Source: Methanogenium marinum (GTDB lineage Archaea; Halobacteriota; Methanomicrobia; Methanomicrobiales; Methanomicrobiaceae). Taken from it: DNA of 62,406 nt. Below the pieces are notes generated by a model. It had not been told where the DNA came from and ran no database searches. It saw only the letters and a list, made by a program, of their open reading frames with translations. The stretch lies in assembly GCF_028912405.1 (NCBI RefSeq), contig NZ_JAKELO010000001.1, positions 1 through 62,406 on the forward strand, written 5' to 3'. Position 1 is the first letter of the stretch. Each line of letters begins with the position of its first letter. The position numbers and the translations under genes are program-made. Positions 37,927 through 48,012 of this stretch are shown piece by piece.

Positions 37927-38661
37927 TCAGAAGACTTCATCTTCTGAATTGTTCCCATACGGTTTATCGAATACTTCATTCCACGTTGTTTCCAGAACAT
38001 AATATTCCATCATCTCAACAACACGCAGATTTTTGGGAGATAGTTCATACGCCCGTTCAAGGACCTTTCCTGCCTCTTCCTTATTTCCCAACTGAATATA
38101 TATTCGGGTCATCTCAAGCAGAATGTCGACATTATCAGGATCCATCCGATAACCACGCATCAGAAGTTTCAGTGCTTTTCCCGTATCACGCTCAATTCGC
38201 CCAAGATGATACCAGAGTGCAGGCTGATTTGGTTTTAAACGAATTGCAGTCTTCAGTGCATTCGAAGCTTCATCCGTTTCACCAAGATTCAGGAGACAGA
38301 TACCTATTCCAAGCCACACCTCTCCATCATGATCTTTTATCACATTCGCATGGCGGTAGCACTCAAGAGAATCAGTATAATTTTCCAGGCGCATAAGTGC
38401 CGTTCCCATATTCAGCCATGCGCGAAAATTTTCAGGCTCATTATCGACAGCTCTCCGATAATAATAATATGCTTCCTCATTATTCCCAAGAGAAAGATAC
38501 ACATCACCCTTCCCAACTAAAAAGTCAGGATTTTCCGGCAATGCATCAAGGGCGGTATTAATGAACTGCATTGCTTCTTCAAACTGATTTATCTTAAGAT
38601 AAGCAATGCCTTCATTATACCAGCCAAGGGCATACAGTTTATTTGCCGGAATTCGCGACAT
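37927..38661 (-). CDS. TPR-repeat protein
   Basis: A 244-residue protein made almost entirely of 34-residue tetratricopeptide repeats, about six in number (for example ALGWYNEGIAYLKINQFEEA, FLVGKGDVYLSLGNNEEA, AWLNMGTALMRLENYTDS). No signal peptide. TPRs act as protein-protein scaffolds; the partner is unknown. The last 30 residues are acidic and unlike a repeat. Confidence 0.88.
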   Translation of the reverse strand: MSRIPANKLYALGWYNEGIAYLKINQFEEAMQFINTALDALPENPDFLVGKGDVYLSLGNNEEAYYYYRRAVDNEPENFRAWLNMGTALMRLENYTDSLECYRHANVIKDHDGEVWLGIGICLLNLGETDEASNALKTAIRLKPNQPALWYHLGRIERDTGKALKLLMRGYRMDPDNVDILLEMTRIYIQLGNKEEAGKVLERAYELSPKNLRVVEMMEYYVLETTWNEVFDKPYGNNSEDEVF

Positions 38662-38797
38662 ATATGAAAGATACCTGTTTCTGTATGATATTTTCTATTA
38701 CATACATATTATACATAAGCATATTTTTTCATGTCAGCGGAAACACTGCAACAGAATACATCAGATCATGTGAAAAAATGAGTATTAAAATGAATAA

Positions 38798-40096
38798 TTA
38801 ACCAAAAAGGTATGGAATTATCAGCAGAAGAAGAATCACTGCTATCATACATGAACTGATAATTGACACAACGATTGATACAAGGTCACCACGACCCCTT
38901 TTTTCAAAGAATCTGGCTACCCCCTCCCGCATGATATACCCTCCATCCAGTGGGATAAACGGGAGTGCGTTAAATGTCCCAACTGCCATGTTGAACCAAA
39001 ATGTCCAGAAGAATATCTGAATTACTCCCCAAAATCCGGAAAAGGGCACTTCCCATACGTCCACATATGACACATCAAAAGCAAGAATCCCCAGGTTCAG
39101 ACTGTCATCTTCAATGACCGTATTGATAGGCACATACAGTAAAAGAAGGGGGCCAAGCGGGCTTTTTATGAGATTATTAAATACCAACTGAGCCGATTCT
39201 GGTGAATAATACACAACACCCATAAATCCGGTTGAAGTATTGTTTAGCTCTGCAGGCCATTCTGCTAAAATAAGGGTATAATCAGAATGAACACCATCTT
39301 CCAATGTCGTAACGGTCAATGTATCACCAGGAGTAGTGGTCTGCAAAATGTCTGACACATCAGTTACAGAATTCACAATAACTCCATCCACAGCATAAAT
39401 CACTGAATCAGGATTTATCCCCGCAATATCAGCAGGATAATCCTCATACACCGCCTGAATCATTGGCGTGGATGATGGAGTTATCATTCCCATTAAAATG
39501 ACTATTGCAGCAAAACAGATCAATGCAACAACAATATTGTTGGTGATACCAGCCCCATACATCCGTATTTTTGAAGAGCGTGGGGCATTTTCCACCTCTT
39601 CCTCATCAGGTTCTACAAAAGCGCCGATCGGAATTACAGCAAAAAGAATTCCGGTGCTTTTTACCCTGATATCCTCTACTCTGCAGAGAATAGCATGTCC
39701 AAATTCATGGACAACAAGGGTCACAAAAAAACCGATAATGACTGCAATAGTTATGGGAATAAAATCATTGAGACCAGGAATCGCAAGAATATTCTGTGGT
39801 TCATAAATCCCCACGGGTGAAGGAGGATTTATCATTGAATTATATACTGCAAGAAGTAAAAGGGCAGACATCAGGACGGAGATAACAACTACAAGGATAG
39901 CACCAAGTGTCCCATATCCACGCCAGAAACGTGTCTGACGCCTGAAAAAATCAAAGAATCCTACCTTCTCAGTCTTCAGCGCAAGAATGGGCCCATAAAA
40001 GGTAACATGATCTTCCCACAGATGTGCATACTTAATAATACCAGCAACAAGGGCATACACAATAACTGCAATAATGCCAATTAAAAGCCATTCCAT
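38798..40096 (-). CDS. Site-2-type intramembrane metalloprotease (M50) with PDZ domain
   Basis: A 432-residue membrane protease. The zinc motif HEFGH lies in VTLVVHEFGHAIL near residue 130 and the third ligand motif NALPFIPLDGG near residue 380. A PDZ-like domain (about 225-300, with DYPADIAGINPDSVIYAVDG) sits between them. The family cuts membrane-anchored regulators within the bilayer. It stands alone, and its substrate is unknown. Confidence 0.88.
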   Translation of the reverse strand: MEWLLIGIIAVIVYALVAGIIKYAHLWEDHVTFYGPILALKTEKVGFFDFFRRQTRFWRGYGTLGAILVVVISVLMSALLLLAVYNSMINPPSPVGIYEPQNILAIPGLNDFIPITIAVIIGFFVTLVVHEFGHAILCRVEDIRVKSTGILFAVIPIGAFVEPDEEEVENAPRSSKIRMYGAGITNNIVVALICFAAIVILMGMITPSSTPMIQAVYEDYPADIAGINPDSVIYAVDGVIVNSVTDVSDILQTTTPGDTLTVTTLEDGVHSDYTLILAEWPAELNNTSTGFMGVVYYSPESAQLVFNNLIKSPLGPLLLLYVPINTVIEDDSLNLGILAFDVSYVDVWEVPFSGFWGVIQIFFWTFWFNMAVGTFNALPFIPLDGGYIMREGVARFFEKRGRGDLVSIVVSIISSCMIAVILLLLIIPYLFG

Positions 40097-40151
40097 TCAA
40101 TATACCGTTGGCTTCAGTGATTATAAACAGTTGTATAACAACCGGATGGCA

Positions 40152-40805
40152 TCAGAAATCAAAGAGAGACGCCTGTGACAATCGGTCAAGTATTCTCCTA
40201 GTTGTTTCCCAGGACGAACGGGCACATGTTGGCGGGACACCACATTCTTCAATGTATGTCTCAAGAAACCGTATTGTATACGGATCTGACGGATAACCAC
40301 TCCCAAAATTGCCAAATTCTTCATGAAGCTTCTCAACACACCTGTCACGGGTTACTTTTGCAACGATTGAAGCAGCACTGACAACCGGAAACCGAACATC
40401 TGCCTTATGCTCAGATACAATAGAATACCCCTCGCCTGCATACCCGGATACCGTCTTCCCGTAACGTTTGGCATTCACATCGCATGCATCCACAAATGCA
40501 GTATCACAGGGGAGCTTCCGGATGACATCCGCATGTGCCCGTGCAACGATATCATTCATGGTTATTTCTGCGCGGAGACTATCAATTTCCTTTGCAGAAA
40601 TGACTGTGCAGGCAGTCACAAATTTTTCCGTGATTTCATAATATAGTATTTCACGGCGTTTCCGGGAAAGAACTTTAGAATCAGCAACGCCCGTTAATGC
40701 AAAATCATCCATATCAGGGGCTGATACACCAGCAACAACCATCGGCCCAAGGACCGATCCTTTTCCGGCTTCATCAATACCACAGATCACGTACATACGG
40801 TTCAA
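40152..40805 (-). CDS. rnhB: Ribonuclease HII
   Basis: A 217-residue enzyme that cuts the RNA strand of RNA/DNA hybrids. The catalytic acidic residues are D11 and E12 in GIDEAGKGS, Asp in FVDACDVN and Asp in a conserved SAASIVAKVTRD segment. The usual DEAGRG is DEAGKG here, a conservative change. It diverges from trkA with 38 bases between. Confidence 0.95.
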   Translation of the reverse strand: MNRMYVICGIDEAGKGSVLGPMVVAGVSAPDMDDFALTGVADSKVLSRKRREILYYEITEKFVTACTVISAKEIDSLRAEITMNDIVARAHADVIRKLPCDTAFVDACDVNAKRYGKTVSGYAGEGYSIVSEHKADVRFPVVSAASIVAKVTRDRCVEKLHEEFGNFGSGYPSDPYTIRFLETYIEECGVPPTCARSSWETTRRILDRLSQASLFDF

Positions 40806-40843
40806 TCCACAACCTATATCAATAGCTGTGGTCGATACGCATT

Positions 40844-41512
40844 TTGATGTATACCATCATCATTGGTCTTGGAGGTATCGGCAGGGCTCTTGCAGCCATG
40901 TCGGTTGAAAATGGAAATTCAGTGGCAGTTATCGACCAGGATGAGGAACGCTGTAACGAGATTATTGACCACTTTGATGTCCTTGCTATTGCCGGAAATG
41001 CAACAGACAAATCCATTCTTCTGGATGCAGGAATAGATCGTGCACAGGCACTTGTTGCAACAACAAGTGACGACGCGGTAAATCTGATGGCCTGCTGGTT
41101 AGCTAAAAAATTTAATGTCCCGAATGTAGTATCCATCGTAAACCAGAAAGAGCATTCTGAGATGTTCAAAGAGGTTGGCGTTCACATCAGTGAAAATCCC
41201 GATGAACTGGTTGCTGAAAGACTCTATTTCTGGTCAGAGAACACTGATCTTCACCAACTTGCATCAATTCCGGGTGGGTCCATCTTTGAAATTGATGTTG
41301 ATGATGATGCTCCGATGATTGACCACGAAATTAAAGAGCTTGATGTAACAGATTTCGTATTTATTGCCATTAAAAGAGAAAAAGGAGACATTATCATTCC
41401 AAGTGGTAAAGTGCGTATTCGAAAAGGGGATAATATCATTGTTTTCACAAAGAAAGATGCAGAAAAAGAATGTCTGAATATTCTCAACAGACAATTAAAA
41501 AAGAATGTCTGA
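40844..41512 (+). CDS. TrkA-type potassium-transport regulatory protein (RCK domains)
   Basis: A 222-residue protein with an RCK_N Rossmann domain (GLGGIG, residues 8-13; VIDQDEERC) and an RCK_C domain (about 135-215). It binds NAD(H) or nucleotides and gates a Trk/Ktr potassium channel; no channel gene is in the window. The last residues (RQLKKNV) arise from a 35-base offset duplication: a 26-base segment at 41463-41488 is repeated at 41498-41523. Reading the second copy in the original frame would give an alternative end, LNRKLNNSV. Confidence 0.88.
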   Translation: MMYTIIIGLGGIGRALAAMSVENGNSVAVIDQDEERCNEIIDHFDVLAIAGNATDKSILLDAGIDRAQALVATTSDDAVNLMACWLAKKFNVPNVVSIVNQKEHSEMFKEVGVHISENPDELVAERLYFWSENTDLHQLASIPGGSIFEIDVDDDAPMIDHEIKELDVTDFVFIAIKREKGDIIIPSGKVRIRKGDNIIVFTKKDAEKECLNILNRQLKKNV

Positions 41513-41523
41513 ATATTCTCAAC
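41463..41523 (+). repeat. 26-base direct repeat at 35-base offset in the trkA 3' end
   Basis: The segment beginning AAAAAGAATGTCTGAATATT occurs at 41463-41488 and again at 41498-41523, with nine bases between. The offset is not a multiple of three, so the duplication changes the frame and creates the present stop at 41510-41512. Confidence 0.9.
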
Positions 41524-41538
41524 CGGAAGCTGAATAAT

Positions 41539-42732
41539 TCAGTCTAACAACCGTCTGAGAGTTCCAATATCTTTTAAGAGCCAGGGATTGTATTTGACCA
41601 GTTCACGAATAAGGTACTTGGTATCGAATATTTCCATATCCAGTTTATTCACAGAATTTACGATGGAATTCAATTTTTCATCCTTGAGCTTAATGAATAT
41701 CTCTTTGACCTGATAATTGCGCTTCAAGCCTCTCCCCATTTTGGAATCCCGCCACGCAACATCATATTTCATCAGGGCTTTTTTACTGCAGTCACCGGAC
41801 GCGATGCATTCTGCCGCAACCTCTCCAGCCAGTTTCCCGGTATACATTGCATTAATGATGCCACCACCGGTGATGGGATCACTCAGCCTCGCAGCATCAC
41901 CCACAATAATCAGGCCGTCTGCTACCGTGCATTCCAGTGGCTTGCACGCAGAAACGCCACCGACAATTAACTCTATAATTTTTCCATTTGGCAGATGCTC
42001 TGCAATGAATGCGTCCAGATAATCTTTTGGCCGCTTACCGTCTCTGCACATTTTTCCGGATATGCCAATACCGACATTCGCTGTTCGCTCCCCTTTGGAG
42101 AAGATCCAGACATACCCTTCCGGAGCAACCTCACGCCCGAGGTAAAAGGAATTCAGGCCTGGATCAATGTCTAAATTGGTCATCAGATACTGAACACAGG
42201 TCTCTATTTCTGCCACGGGAACAGTCGTGTCAATACCACACCAGCGGGCAAACTTCGATTCCACACCGTCTGCAGCAATCACAACATCAGCATGTACTTC
42301 GAGTGTTTTGCCCCCGGTTTCAATTATTGCACCACAAACTTTTCCATTTTTAATAATTGCACTGCTTGCCCGGGACTTGACAAATACATCACACCCTGCA
42401 TTTGCTGCTTTCCAGACCAGTTCACGATCGAAGATTTTCCGATCCAGTACATATCCCACTTCATTTCCTGCCATTTCCGGATTCAGTTCAAGTATTTGAC
42501 CATCCGGAGCAACAAGCTGGGCACCATTGATCTTTGATGAGATCCATTTTGGATCCAGATCAACAAGTTCTGAGATTTCATGTCCCACACCCTCTGCACA
42601 CCGTACAGGTGCACCAATCGCCGGGCGCTTTTCAATGATGCAGCAGGAGAGCCCCGCATCTACAACAGCCTTTCCAGCCATCGCCCCCCCGGGGCCCCCT
42701 CCAATTATCAGAACATTGTAGTTACTCTGCAT
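41539..42732 (-). CDS. Digeranylgeranylglycerophospholipid reductase family flavoprotein
   Basis: A 397-residue FAD enzyme that saturates the geranylgeranyl chains of archaeal lipids. The dinucleotide motif GGGPGG is at residues about 11-16, followed by [17 protein letters not shown], a family signature, and [15 protein letters not shown] near residue 280. It overlaps the ferredoxin gene upstream by about ten bases, which suggests that ferredoxin is its electron donor. Confidence 0.92.
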   Translation of the reverse strand: MQSNYNVLIIGGGPGGAMAGKAVVDAGLSCCIIEKRPAIGAPVRCAEGVGHEISELVDLDPKWISSKINGAQLVAPDGQILELNPEMAGNEVGYVLDRKIFDRELVWKAANAGCDVFVKSRASSAIIKNGKVCGAIIETGGKTLEVHADVVIAADGVESKFARWCGIDTTVPVAEIETCVQYLMTNLDIDPGLNSFYLGREVAPEGYVWIFSKGERTANVGIGISGKMCRDGKRPKDYLDAFIAEHLPNGKIIELIVGGVSACKPLECTVADGLIIVGDAARLSDPITGGGIINAMYTGKLAGEVAAECIASGDCSKKALMKYDVAWRDSKMGRGLKRNYQVKEIFIKLKDEKLNSIVNSVNKLDMEIFDTKYLIRELVKYNPWLLKDIGTLRRLLD

Positions 42733-42901
42733 TCTTCACCTCCAGAGCGCCAAGAGGACATATTTTGGAACAAATACCACATTCTATACAGGTTTCTGGA
42801 TCAACAGTAAGGTAAGCATCTACCAGTTCGAGTGCACCTTCCGGACAGACCGAAACGCAGGCACCGCAGTAGCCGCATACTTCCCTTTTGATGATAAGCA
42901 T
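42722..42901 (-). CDS. 2[4Fe-4S] ferredoxin
   Basis: A 59-residue ferredoxin with two clusters: [12 protein letters not shown] and [12 protein letters not shown]. Start MLIIKREV at 42901; in-frame upstream starts at 42919 or 42961 lack ribosome binding sites. Overlap with the geranylgeranyl reductase gene argues that it feeds electrons to that enzyme. Confidence 0.9.
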   Translation of the reverse strand: MLIIKREVCGYCGACVSVCPEGALELVDAYLTVDPETCIECGICSKICPLGALEVKNAE

Positions 42902-43975
42902 TTTGAATACTTTGATCATTACGAAGTATAACCCTTCCTTTAAGAAGAGGCAAGGGGGCAAATAGAATGCATTAATTTACCCATTTCCCGGGTGAAGAAC
43001 GCATACAATTCACCCCGGAACCAGAAATAAAATAGATCCTAAATCACCTCTCAATAGCAGGGAAACTCTCCTGAATCCCATATACGTTGATACAATGCAA
43101 CACTCAGGGAGGATATTTAGCTTACTTGGCAACAGTCATGCCCAGCCCCGGCGGCAGTGTTATGGGTTTAAAATAAACGGGTACCACAAATGGATGAAAC
43201 CTGTTTCTGTCACATCTTATTTTCCGCATTTACCGTAATTCATACTGATGAAAATTCCTGCTCATTCATGGTGTGAAAATGATTGCACCATATATGCGTA
43301 ATCACCCCCGGGACTCAGACACACCGACACCCTTGTAACTACCAGTATGCCACAGCATACACCGTGCAGGGACGGATTACTCACAGGGAAGGAAGAGCAA
43401 CACATACAGTGAAAGAAGAGTGAAGGCACCACAGGTCACGCAACACATCCCTAAAGAGAATTTACCCACCCTCCCCTAAGAAAAGTGATTACACTGGCTT
43501 TTTGCGGTCACGATGAACCACCAGATGGCACAAATGTACCCATGGGAACAGATATCCCTGTACCATACGGTTCAGTCAGCTATTTTCGAATACACATGCC
43601 ATGCACTTTTTGTCACGGGAGGTGATGCACCAACAACCTTCCGGTCTTTTTTTCGGAACAATTTGCATAAAAGGAAAGACACACGGCTGAATACCTTTCT
43701 GCTGCAAAAAGAGGACACATACATGCACCTCATCTGTTTTGATCCATTTTTTACCCATTTCCCTCACCGGTGTACAGAGTCACCACACAATGTCTGTGAA
43801 AAGTCATTCCGGATGTAAGAAAAGAGCGTTACCCGTATCTAAAAAATCAATACCCCATATCCTACGCATTTCAATGAGACGGACAGGAATGCATGATATC
43901 TGAGGCTGATACACTCACAACCGCACTAAAAATGAAAAGAAGAAAATATTACCAGGATCCGGACAGATATCCGGA
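42902..43975. other. 1.07-kb stretch without a convincing gene
   Basis: The only frame of note (43513-43818, plus strand, 101 codons) has an odd composition (many His, Cys and Phe, no recognisable motif) and no ribosome binding site, so I do not call it. A 12-base imperfect hairpin lies at 42985-43020. A shorter dyad, ATGGTG ... CACCAT, occurs near 43268-43291. Several A/T-rich blocks could be promoters, but I cannot assign them. Confidence 0.55.
42985..43020. repeat. 12-base stem, 12-base loop hairpin
   Basis: TTCCCGGGTGAA (42985-42996) pairs with TTCACCCCGGAA (43009-43020) at 11 of 12 positions. It lies 84 bases upstream of the ferredoxin start on the minus strand and may be a regulatory dyad or an RNA hairpin. 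No T-run follows on either side, which argues against a terminator. Confidence 0.6.
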
Positions 43976-44722
43976 TCAGCCAATATAGCTTAGTTCTTCC
44001 TCAGCCTTTGCGTTCTCAAGTTCCCGTATTTTTTCAACAATCCCTTCCATTTCAACGGCACGTTCTTCAAGTTTCGTGTCGTCGATGTCAAGGCCTGTCA
44101 GGGCGTTCAGAACACCAAGAACTGCATGTGCACTCTTGGGATCAACAATGTAGCCAGAGGTTTCCCCCATCAGGCACACACCTTCAATTCCACGCTCCGC
44201 TCCAAGACTCAGGAGAAGACCGGATGCACCGATGATTCCACCACCGGGTTCATCTTTCGAAAAAACCACACCCGCATCTTCAGCAGGCTCACGGAGAGAA
44301 ATATTACTGACAGCACCAAAGACCTGAGTCTCCTCCTGCAAATGGCCTGTCCCATACCCTCCGAGGGTGTAAATCCGTTTAACACCCAGCTCCTCAGCAA
44401 TGTCAAGATACGCATCTGTAAGCAGATAATGTCCCTCTCCGGATGCACTCTGAACGTCGCCTACAAGAAATGCAATGGAGTTACCATCGGTATTGACCAG
44501 GTACACCTCATTGCATGAAAGACGGGCAACACCATTATCATCGATCAAGACCTGCGGGGGGAAGAAAATAGATGTAATCTCTGCGATTTTTTCTGCACCA
44601 AATTCTTCAATCATATGCTCAGCGACAAGCTTTCCAACCTGGCCAACGCCAGGAAGGCCTTCAATGAGAATATCAGCATGATAATCCTCATCAGTGAGCA
44701 TTTTTATACGAATATCATCCAT
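43976..44722 (-). CDS. PAC2 family protein (proteasome assembly chaperone-like)
   Basis: A 248-residue archaeal PAC2-domain protein. ILIEGLPGVGQVGKLVAEHM and YTLGGYGTGHLQEE with GVCLMGETSGY are characteristic of the family. The last 30 residues form a coiled coil. The archaeal function is not established. Its start overlaps the end of nop10 by eight bases. Confidence 0.88.
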   Translation of the reverse strand: MDDIRIKMLTDEDYHADILIEGLPGVGQVGKLVAEHMIEEFGAEKIAEITSIFFPPQVLIDDNGVARLSCNEVYLVNTDGNSIAFLVGDVQSASGEGHYLLTDAYLDIAEELGVKRIYTLGGYGTGHLQEETQVFGAVSNISLREPAEDAGVVFSKDEPGGGIIGASGLLLSLGAERGIEGVCLMGETSGYIVDPKSAHAVLGVLNALTGLDIDDTKLEERAVEMEGIVEKIRELENAKAEEELSYIG

Positions 44723-44870
44723 AGCGAACTTTCCGTCGATATTTACCTAACCTGTCCTGTGGTGAATATCGGGCCGGATGTGCAGTCCGGGTTTCATTAC
44801 CACATGCGGGACAGGAAAAATTGAGGGTATATGTTCCATCAGACGGACATCGTCTAATTTTTCCGGCCAT
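44715..44870 (-). CDS. nop10: Nop10, H/ACA ribonucleoprotein subunit
   Basis: A 51-residue protein, short enough to be missed easily. It begins MAGKIRRCPSDGTYTL and contains CPACG and TRTAHPARYSPQDR, the defining Nop10 signature. The N-terminal zinc ribbon has C8 plus CxxC. It binds Cbf5 in H/ACA RNPs that guide pseudouridylation. Its ATG overlaps the aIF2alpha stop by one base (TAATG), and its end overlaps the PAC2 start. Confidence 0.93.
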   Translation of the reverse strand: MAGKIRRCPSDGTYTLNFSCPACGNETRTAHPARYSPQDRLGKYRRKVRYG

Positions 44871-45655
44871 TAATTTTTACCAGAACGTGCTTTCCGGACA
44901 AATTCTCCGGTGCCGCCGGCGCGTTCAACAACACCAACTGCAGCTTTTGCAACTTTGTTGATAGCCTTTTCAGCGGATTTGTAATCGTGTGCAGTCACCT
45001 TCACACGGTACTTTGGAGCACCGACATACACAAGTTCAATCTCAACCCCTTCAATACTGGGCTGAGCACTGCGCAATGCCCGGCGGATCACATTTACACC
45101 ATCTGGTTTGTTAGAGGTCAGAATCAGATTTCCGGTAATGGTGACTTTAGATAATTTCACATTCTCATTGGCGACTAAAATCAGTGCATCTGCAACCTTT
45201 TTATCCAGATTCAGACGACTAAGAGTTGATTTTTCATCGACAATAATATCTTCAAATACCGGGAATAATGCTCCATATTCATGGTAGAAAACACTCTGTA
45301 TCGATTCTTCATCAGCACCAGATGTTTCTGAGACAAATGAAATCCATTTCAGCGCTTTTCGTTCATTTTTCCATTCATGAACCTTCTCTTTGCGCTGATG
45401 ATCATTTACATCCTTCAGCGAGAGATCGATATGGCCCTTAGATCTTTCAACATGAAGAACTTTACAGACAACCTTCTGTCCTTCACGGACATAATCCCTA
45501 ATGTGCTTAATCCAGCCCCGGGCTACCTCAGCGATAGGTATCAGGCCTTCACGTTCATCATATTCGTCCAGAGATACGAATGCAACAAAATCCTTTACAT
45601 TCGTAACTGTGCAGACAACAAGTTCACCTTCGTCGGGCCATTCTCTCTCTTGCAT
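44870..45655 (-). CDS. Translation initiation factor aIF2 subunit alpha
   Basis: A 261-residue protein with an N-terminal S1 domain (about 8-80; GELVVCTVTNVKDFVAFVSL), a helical middle and a C-terminal alpha/beta domain. It is part of the aIF2 complex that brings initiator tRNA to the ribosome. The start at ATG 45655 is four bases after the rps27e stop; a GTG at 45667 is also possible. Confidence 0.95.
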   Translation of the reverse strand: MQEREWPDEGELVVCTVTNVKDFVAFVSLDEYDEREGLIPIAEVARGWIKHIRDYVREGQKVVCKVLHVERSKGHIDLSLKDVNDHQRKEKVHEWKNERKALKWISFVSETSGADEESIQSVFYHEYGALFPVFEDIIVDEKSTLSRLNLDKKVADALILVANENVKLSKVTITGNLILTSNKPDGVNVIRRALRSAQPSIEGVEIELVYVGAPKYRVKVTAHDYKSAEKAINKVAKAAVGVVERAGGTGEFVRKARSGKN

Positions 45656-45659
45656 AGAA

Positions 45660-45851
45660 TTACTCACTCAACTCTTCGATAATCTCAGCATGAATCTTAG
45701 CGTTTCCGCCTGATGGTTCTGCAAGTACACTTCCACATACAACACAGTCAACAGTTGTACTTGCCCGCTGGAATATGAGCTGTTCATTTTCACAATCCTG
45801 GCACTTTACTTTGTAGAAAGCGCTTCGGTTTTCTCTATTAATCCGTACCAT
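45660..45851 (-). CDS. rps27e: Ribosomal protein S27e
   Basis: A 63-residue zinc-ribbon protein with CQDC and CVVC. Start ATG 45851 (MVRINRENRSAF), with GGAGTGATT six bases upstream. Confidence 0.95.
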   Translation of the reverse strand: MVRINRENRSAFYKVKCQDCENEQLIFQRASTTVDCVVCGSVLAEPSGGNAKIHAEIIEELSE

Positions 45852-45856
45852 TCTAA

Positions 45857-46135
45857 TCACTCCGTGAGTTCAAATTTACCAGCCTTTACACCACGACGCA
45901 GATGTGCTTTGCCGCACACTGTGCATCGGTATCTTACATTAATCCGCTTCGTTGGCTTGTCGCCACCAGGAACCTTTGAGAATTTACCCATGTTCCCGAC
46001 TTTCCCACGGCGTGCTTTCTGCCTGTCAATCCAATGAAGATGCATATTTTTCCCGCTCTTCACCTTTTCGACCTCATGGATCTCATGTTTCCTGCAATAA
46101 GGACAGTAGGTATTAAATTTCGTTGGCATTTTCAT
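45857..46135 (-). CDS. rpl44e: Ribosomal protein L44e
   Basis: A 92-residue large-subunit protein. [16 protein letters not shown] and the C-terminal [12 protein letters not shown] are typical. Start at 46135 ([10 protein letters not shown]) or two codons later. Confidence 0.95.
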   Translation of the reverse strand: MKMPTKFNTYCPYCRKHEIHEVEKVKSGKNMHLHWIDRQKARRGKVGNMGKFSKVPGGDKPTKRINVRYRCTVCGKAHLRRGVKAGKFELTE

Positions 46136-46172
46136 GGAATAAGCCCCTTCATGTGGATATTGAATCCCAATA

Positions 46173-46832
46173 TTATTTACATACCTTAATATTTAAGGCT
46201 ATGTTGCGTTCATAAAGTACCTGCGCATTCCTGAGAGGAAGCGAAACCAGGTCATCTTTAATAAGACTATATATTCTCCCGTCAGTCCCCATAAAAGGTT
46301 CGATATCGTCAAGGACATGAACAAGGTCATATCCTGCACTGACAGCCTCGGGTAATTCGGATTCATCGGGACGGATTTCTTCATCAGGGGATGTATCTGC
46401 CATCCCACCCTCAGAAACAGAAGGCAAAAGGGCCTGAACGGCTTTTGCCCTCTCAACCAATGCACCATCAATAAGAGAATGCCTGCACGTTGCGATTGCT
46501 GCATGAATGTCATCATACATCTCCCGCTCTTCAGGAATCATCTTCCGAAGTTCCTGGGCATCCACATAATGCGTATCCATCTGGTTTATGGCCATCTTCA
46601 GAATTTTTTTAAACCGCTCACGCGAAATATCATTCAGGGTTACCGTGAGACTGTCAATCTCATTCATGAGATCAGAGCCACGGTCAGTAAGAAAATTTTC
46701 AATAGACTGTGCTTCGGAGTAGAGTTCCCGTAACCTCACCTGGCCTTTTTCAAAAATATCCCGGGATATACCAGTGAGTTTCCCACTTTCCCGCTCGTCC
46801 AGAACAACTATCCGCAGGTCTTCAAGCTCCAT
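46173..46832 (-). CDS. GINS complex subunit, Gins51 type
   Basis: A 219-residue GINS-family protein, part of the replicative CMG helicase with MCM and GAN/Cdc45. The N-terminal helical A domain is about 1-120, and the C-terminal B domain (about 175-215, [21 protein letters not shown]) marks it as the Gins51 (Gins15) type. An acidic linker ([17 protein letters not shown]) lies between. It is next to priS, the normal archaeal pairing. Confidence 0.88.
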   Translation of the reverse strand: MELEDLRIVVLDERESGKLTGISRDIFEKGQVRLRELYSEAQSIENFLTDRGSDLMNEIDSLTVTLNDISRERFKKILKMAINQMDTHYVDAQELRKMIPEEREMYDDIHAAIATCRHSLIDGALVERAKAVQALLPSVSEGGMADTSPDEEIRPDESELPEAVSAGYDLVHVLDDIEPFMGTDGRIYSLIKDDLVSLPLRNAQVLYERNIALNIKVCK

Positions 46833-46860
46833 ATGTTATCAGCTCACCAAATATTACCAG

Positions 46861-48012
46861 TCATAAATCAGGAGCATACATCTCCCCAATTCCCCTGCAA
46901 CAAAGAAAAACAGCCATTTCATCCGGCACCCTGTTTACCCCTTTCTCAATGGTATATACCTGACCCAGCATAGGCATTGTGAGAGAGAACGGACATTCCA
47001 CAGAGACCATAGTTCCACCAAAATCAACGACTGCATCAACGAGAGGATCAAACTTTTCAAGATCTGCCACCGAAGCCAGTTCTGTGACACGGAAACCGGA
47101 ACCACCATGAAGAGAACCCGGCGCACGGATCAAACGCTTAATGTCTGTTGTTACTGGTTCATCAGTAAGGGCAGCCTTTGAGAGAATAAGATGTTTCAGC
47201 GGTTCATAATCCTCTTCAATAAGTGCACGAAGCGCATTATTTTTCATCAAAGATGCCGGTGAGGAGACATCATTGACCGACGCAATCACTGTGTCGATTC
47301 CCTCAACGAACGAACGTGCAGATTCTTTGCCCACACCTCGCAGGGAAGAGAGATACTTCACACCATCCTTCTCCCCCATATCATGGATGCGCTGCAGCTC
47401 TTCGCGTAAAGAATCACGATACCGCACTGGCCATCCACCGCCCGCCCCCTCATGAGCGCTGAGCATGAAACCGGGGTCAATGCCGATAGCACAGACATAA
47501 TCCACCAGTTCGCGACGCTGCGAGCTGCCCCATTCACGGATCTCAAGATCCCGGATATGGACATGATACCCACGCCCACCTGAAAAGACCAGCGACATAT
47601 TGCGCTTTGAAAATCCAAGTTCATCGGTGAGCATATCGATCAGTTTCAGCGTCTCATCTTTCACCCGGGAGAGCATCGTATCATAGGACACTTTCTGAAC
47701 AATGTGATCAGCATCCAGATCAAAGATAAGGTCCGCACCTGCCCATACTTTGTCACTCATCGTCGGAGCTGACGGGAGTTCATAGTATGCAGTGGAAAAA
47801 TACATATGACGGGGAACAGTCACCCGGACATAGGATGCCAGCTCCTCGCGCGACTGAAAAGCCATATGCCGCCGCATCTTTACCTTTGACGTTTCATCAA
47901 AGGAGATAAAACCCCATTCACGCTGACGGAGCGATGGCGGCACAAATACCGGAGCATGCGAGTAGTAGGAAGCAAACTTTTGTCGGATATATTCACGAGT
48001 GGCAGGATTCAT
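46861..48012 (-). CDS. priS: DNA primase small (catalytic) subunit
   Basis: A 383-residue archaeo-eukaryotic primase. DLIFDLDADH holds the catalytic Asp pair, and VFSGGRGYHVHI is the conserved SGxRGxH motif. The stop is at 46861; the start overlaps the elp3-like stop by four bases. Confidence 0.95.
   Translation of the reverse strand: MNPATREYIRQKFASYYSHAPVFVPPSLRQREWGFISFDETSKVKMRRHMAFQSREELASYVRVTVPRHMYFSTAYYELPSAPTMSDKVWAGADLIFDLDADHIVQKVSYDTMLSRVKDETLKLIDMLTDELGFSKRNMSLVFSGGRGYHVHIRDLEIREWGSSQRRELVDYVCAIGIDPGFMLSAHEGAGGGWPVRYRDSLREELQRIHDMGEKDGVKYLSSLRGVGKESARSFVEGIDTVIASVNDVSSPASLMKNNALRALIEEDYEPLKHLILSKAALTDEPVTTDIKRLIRAPGSLHGGSGFRVTELASVADLEKFDPLVDAVVDFGGTMVSVECPFSLTMPMLGQVYTIEKGVNRVPDEMAVFLCCRGIGEMYAPDL

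Noticed and set aside
43513..43818. Plus-strand open frame of 101 codons
   Set aside because: Unusual composition, no ribosome binding site, and no motif; probably chance in a gene-free stretch.
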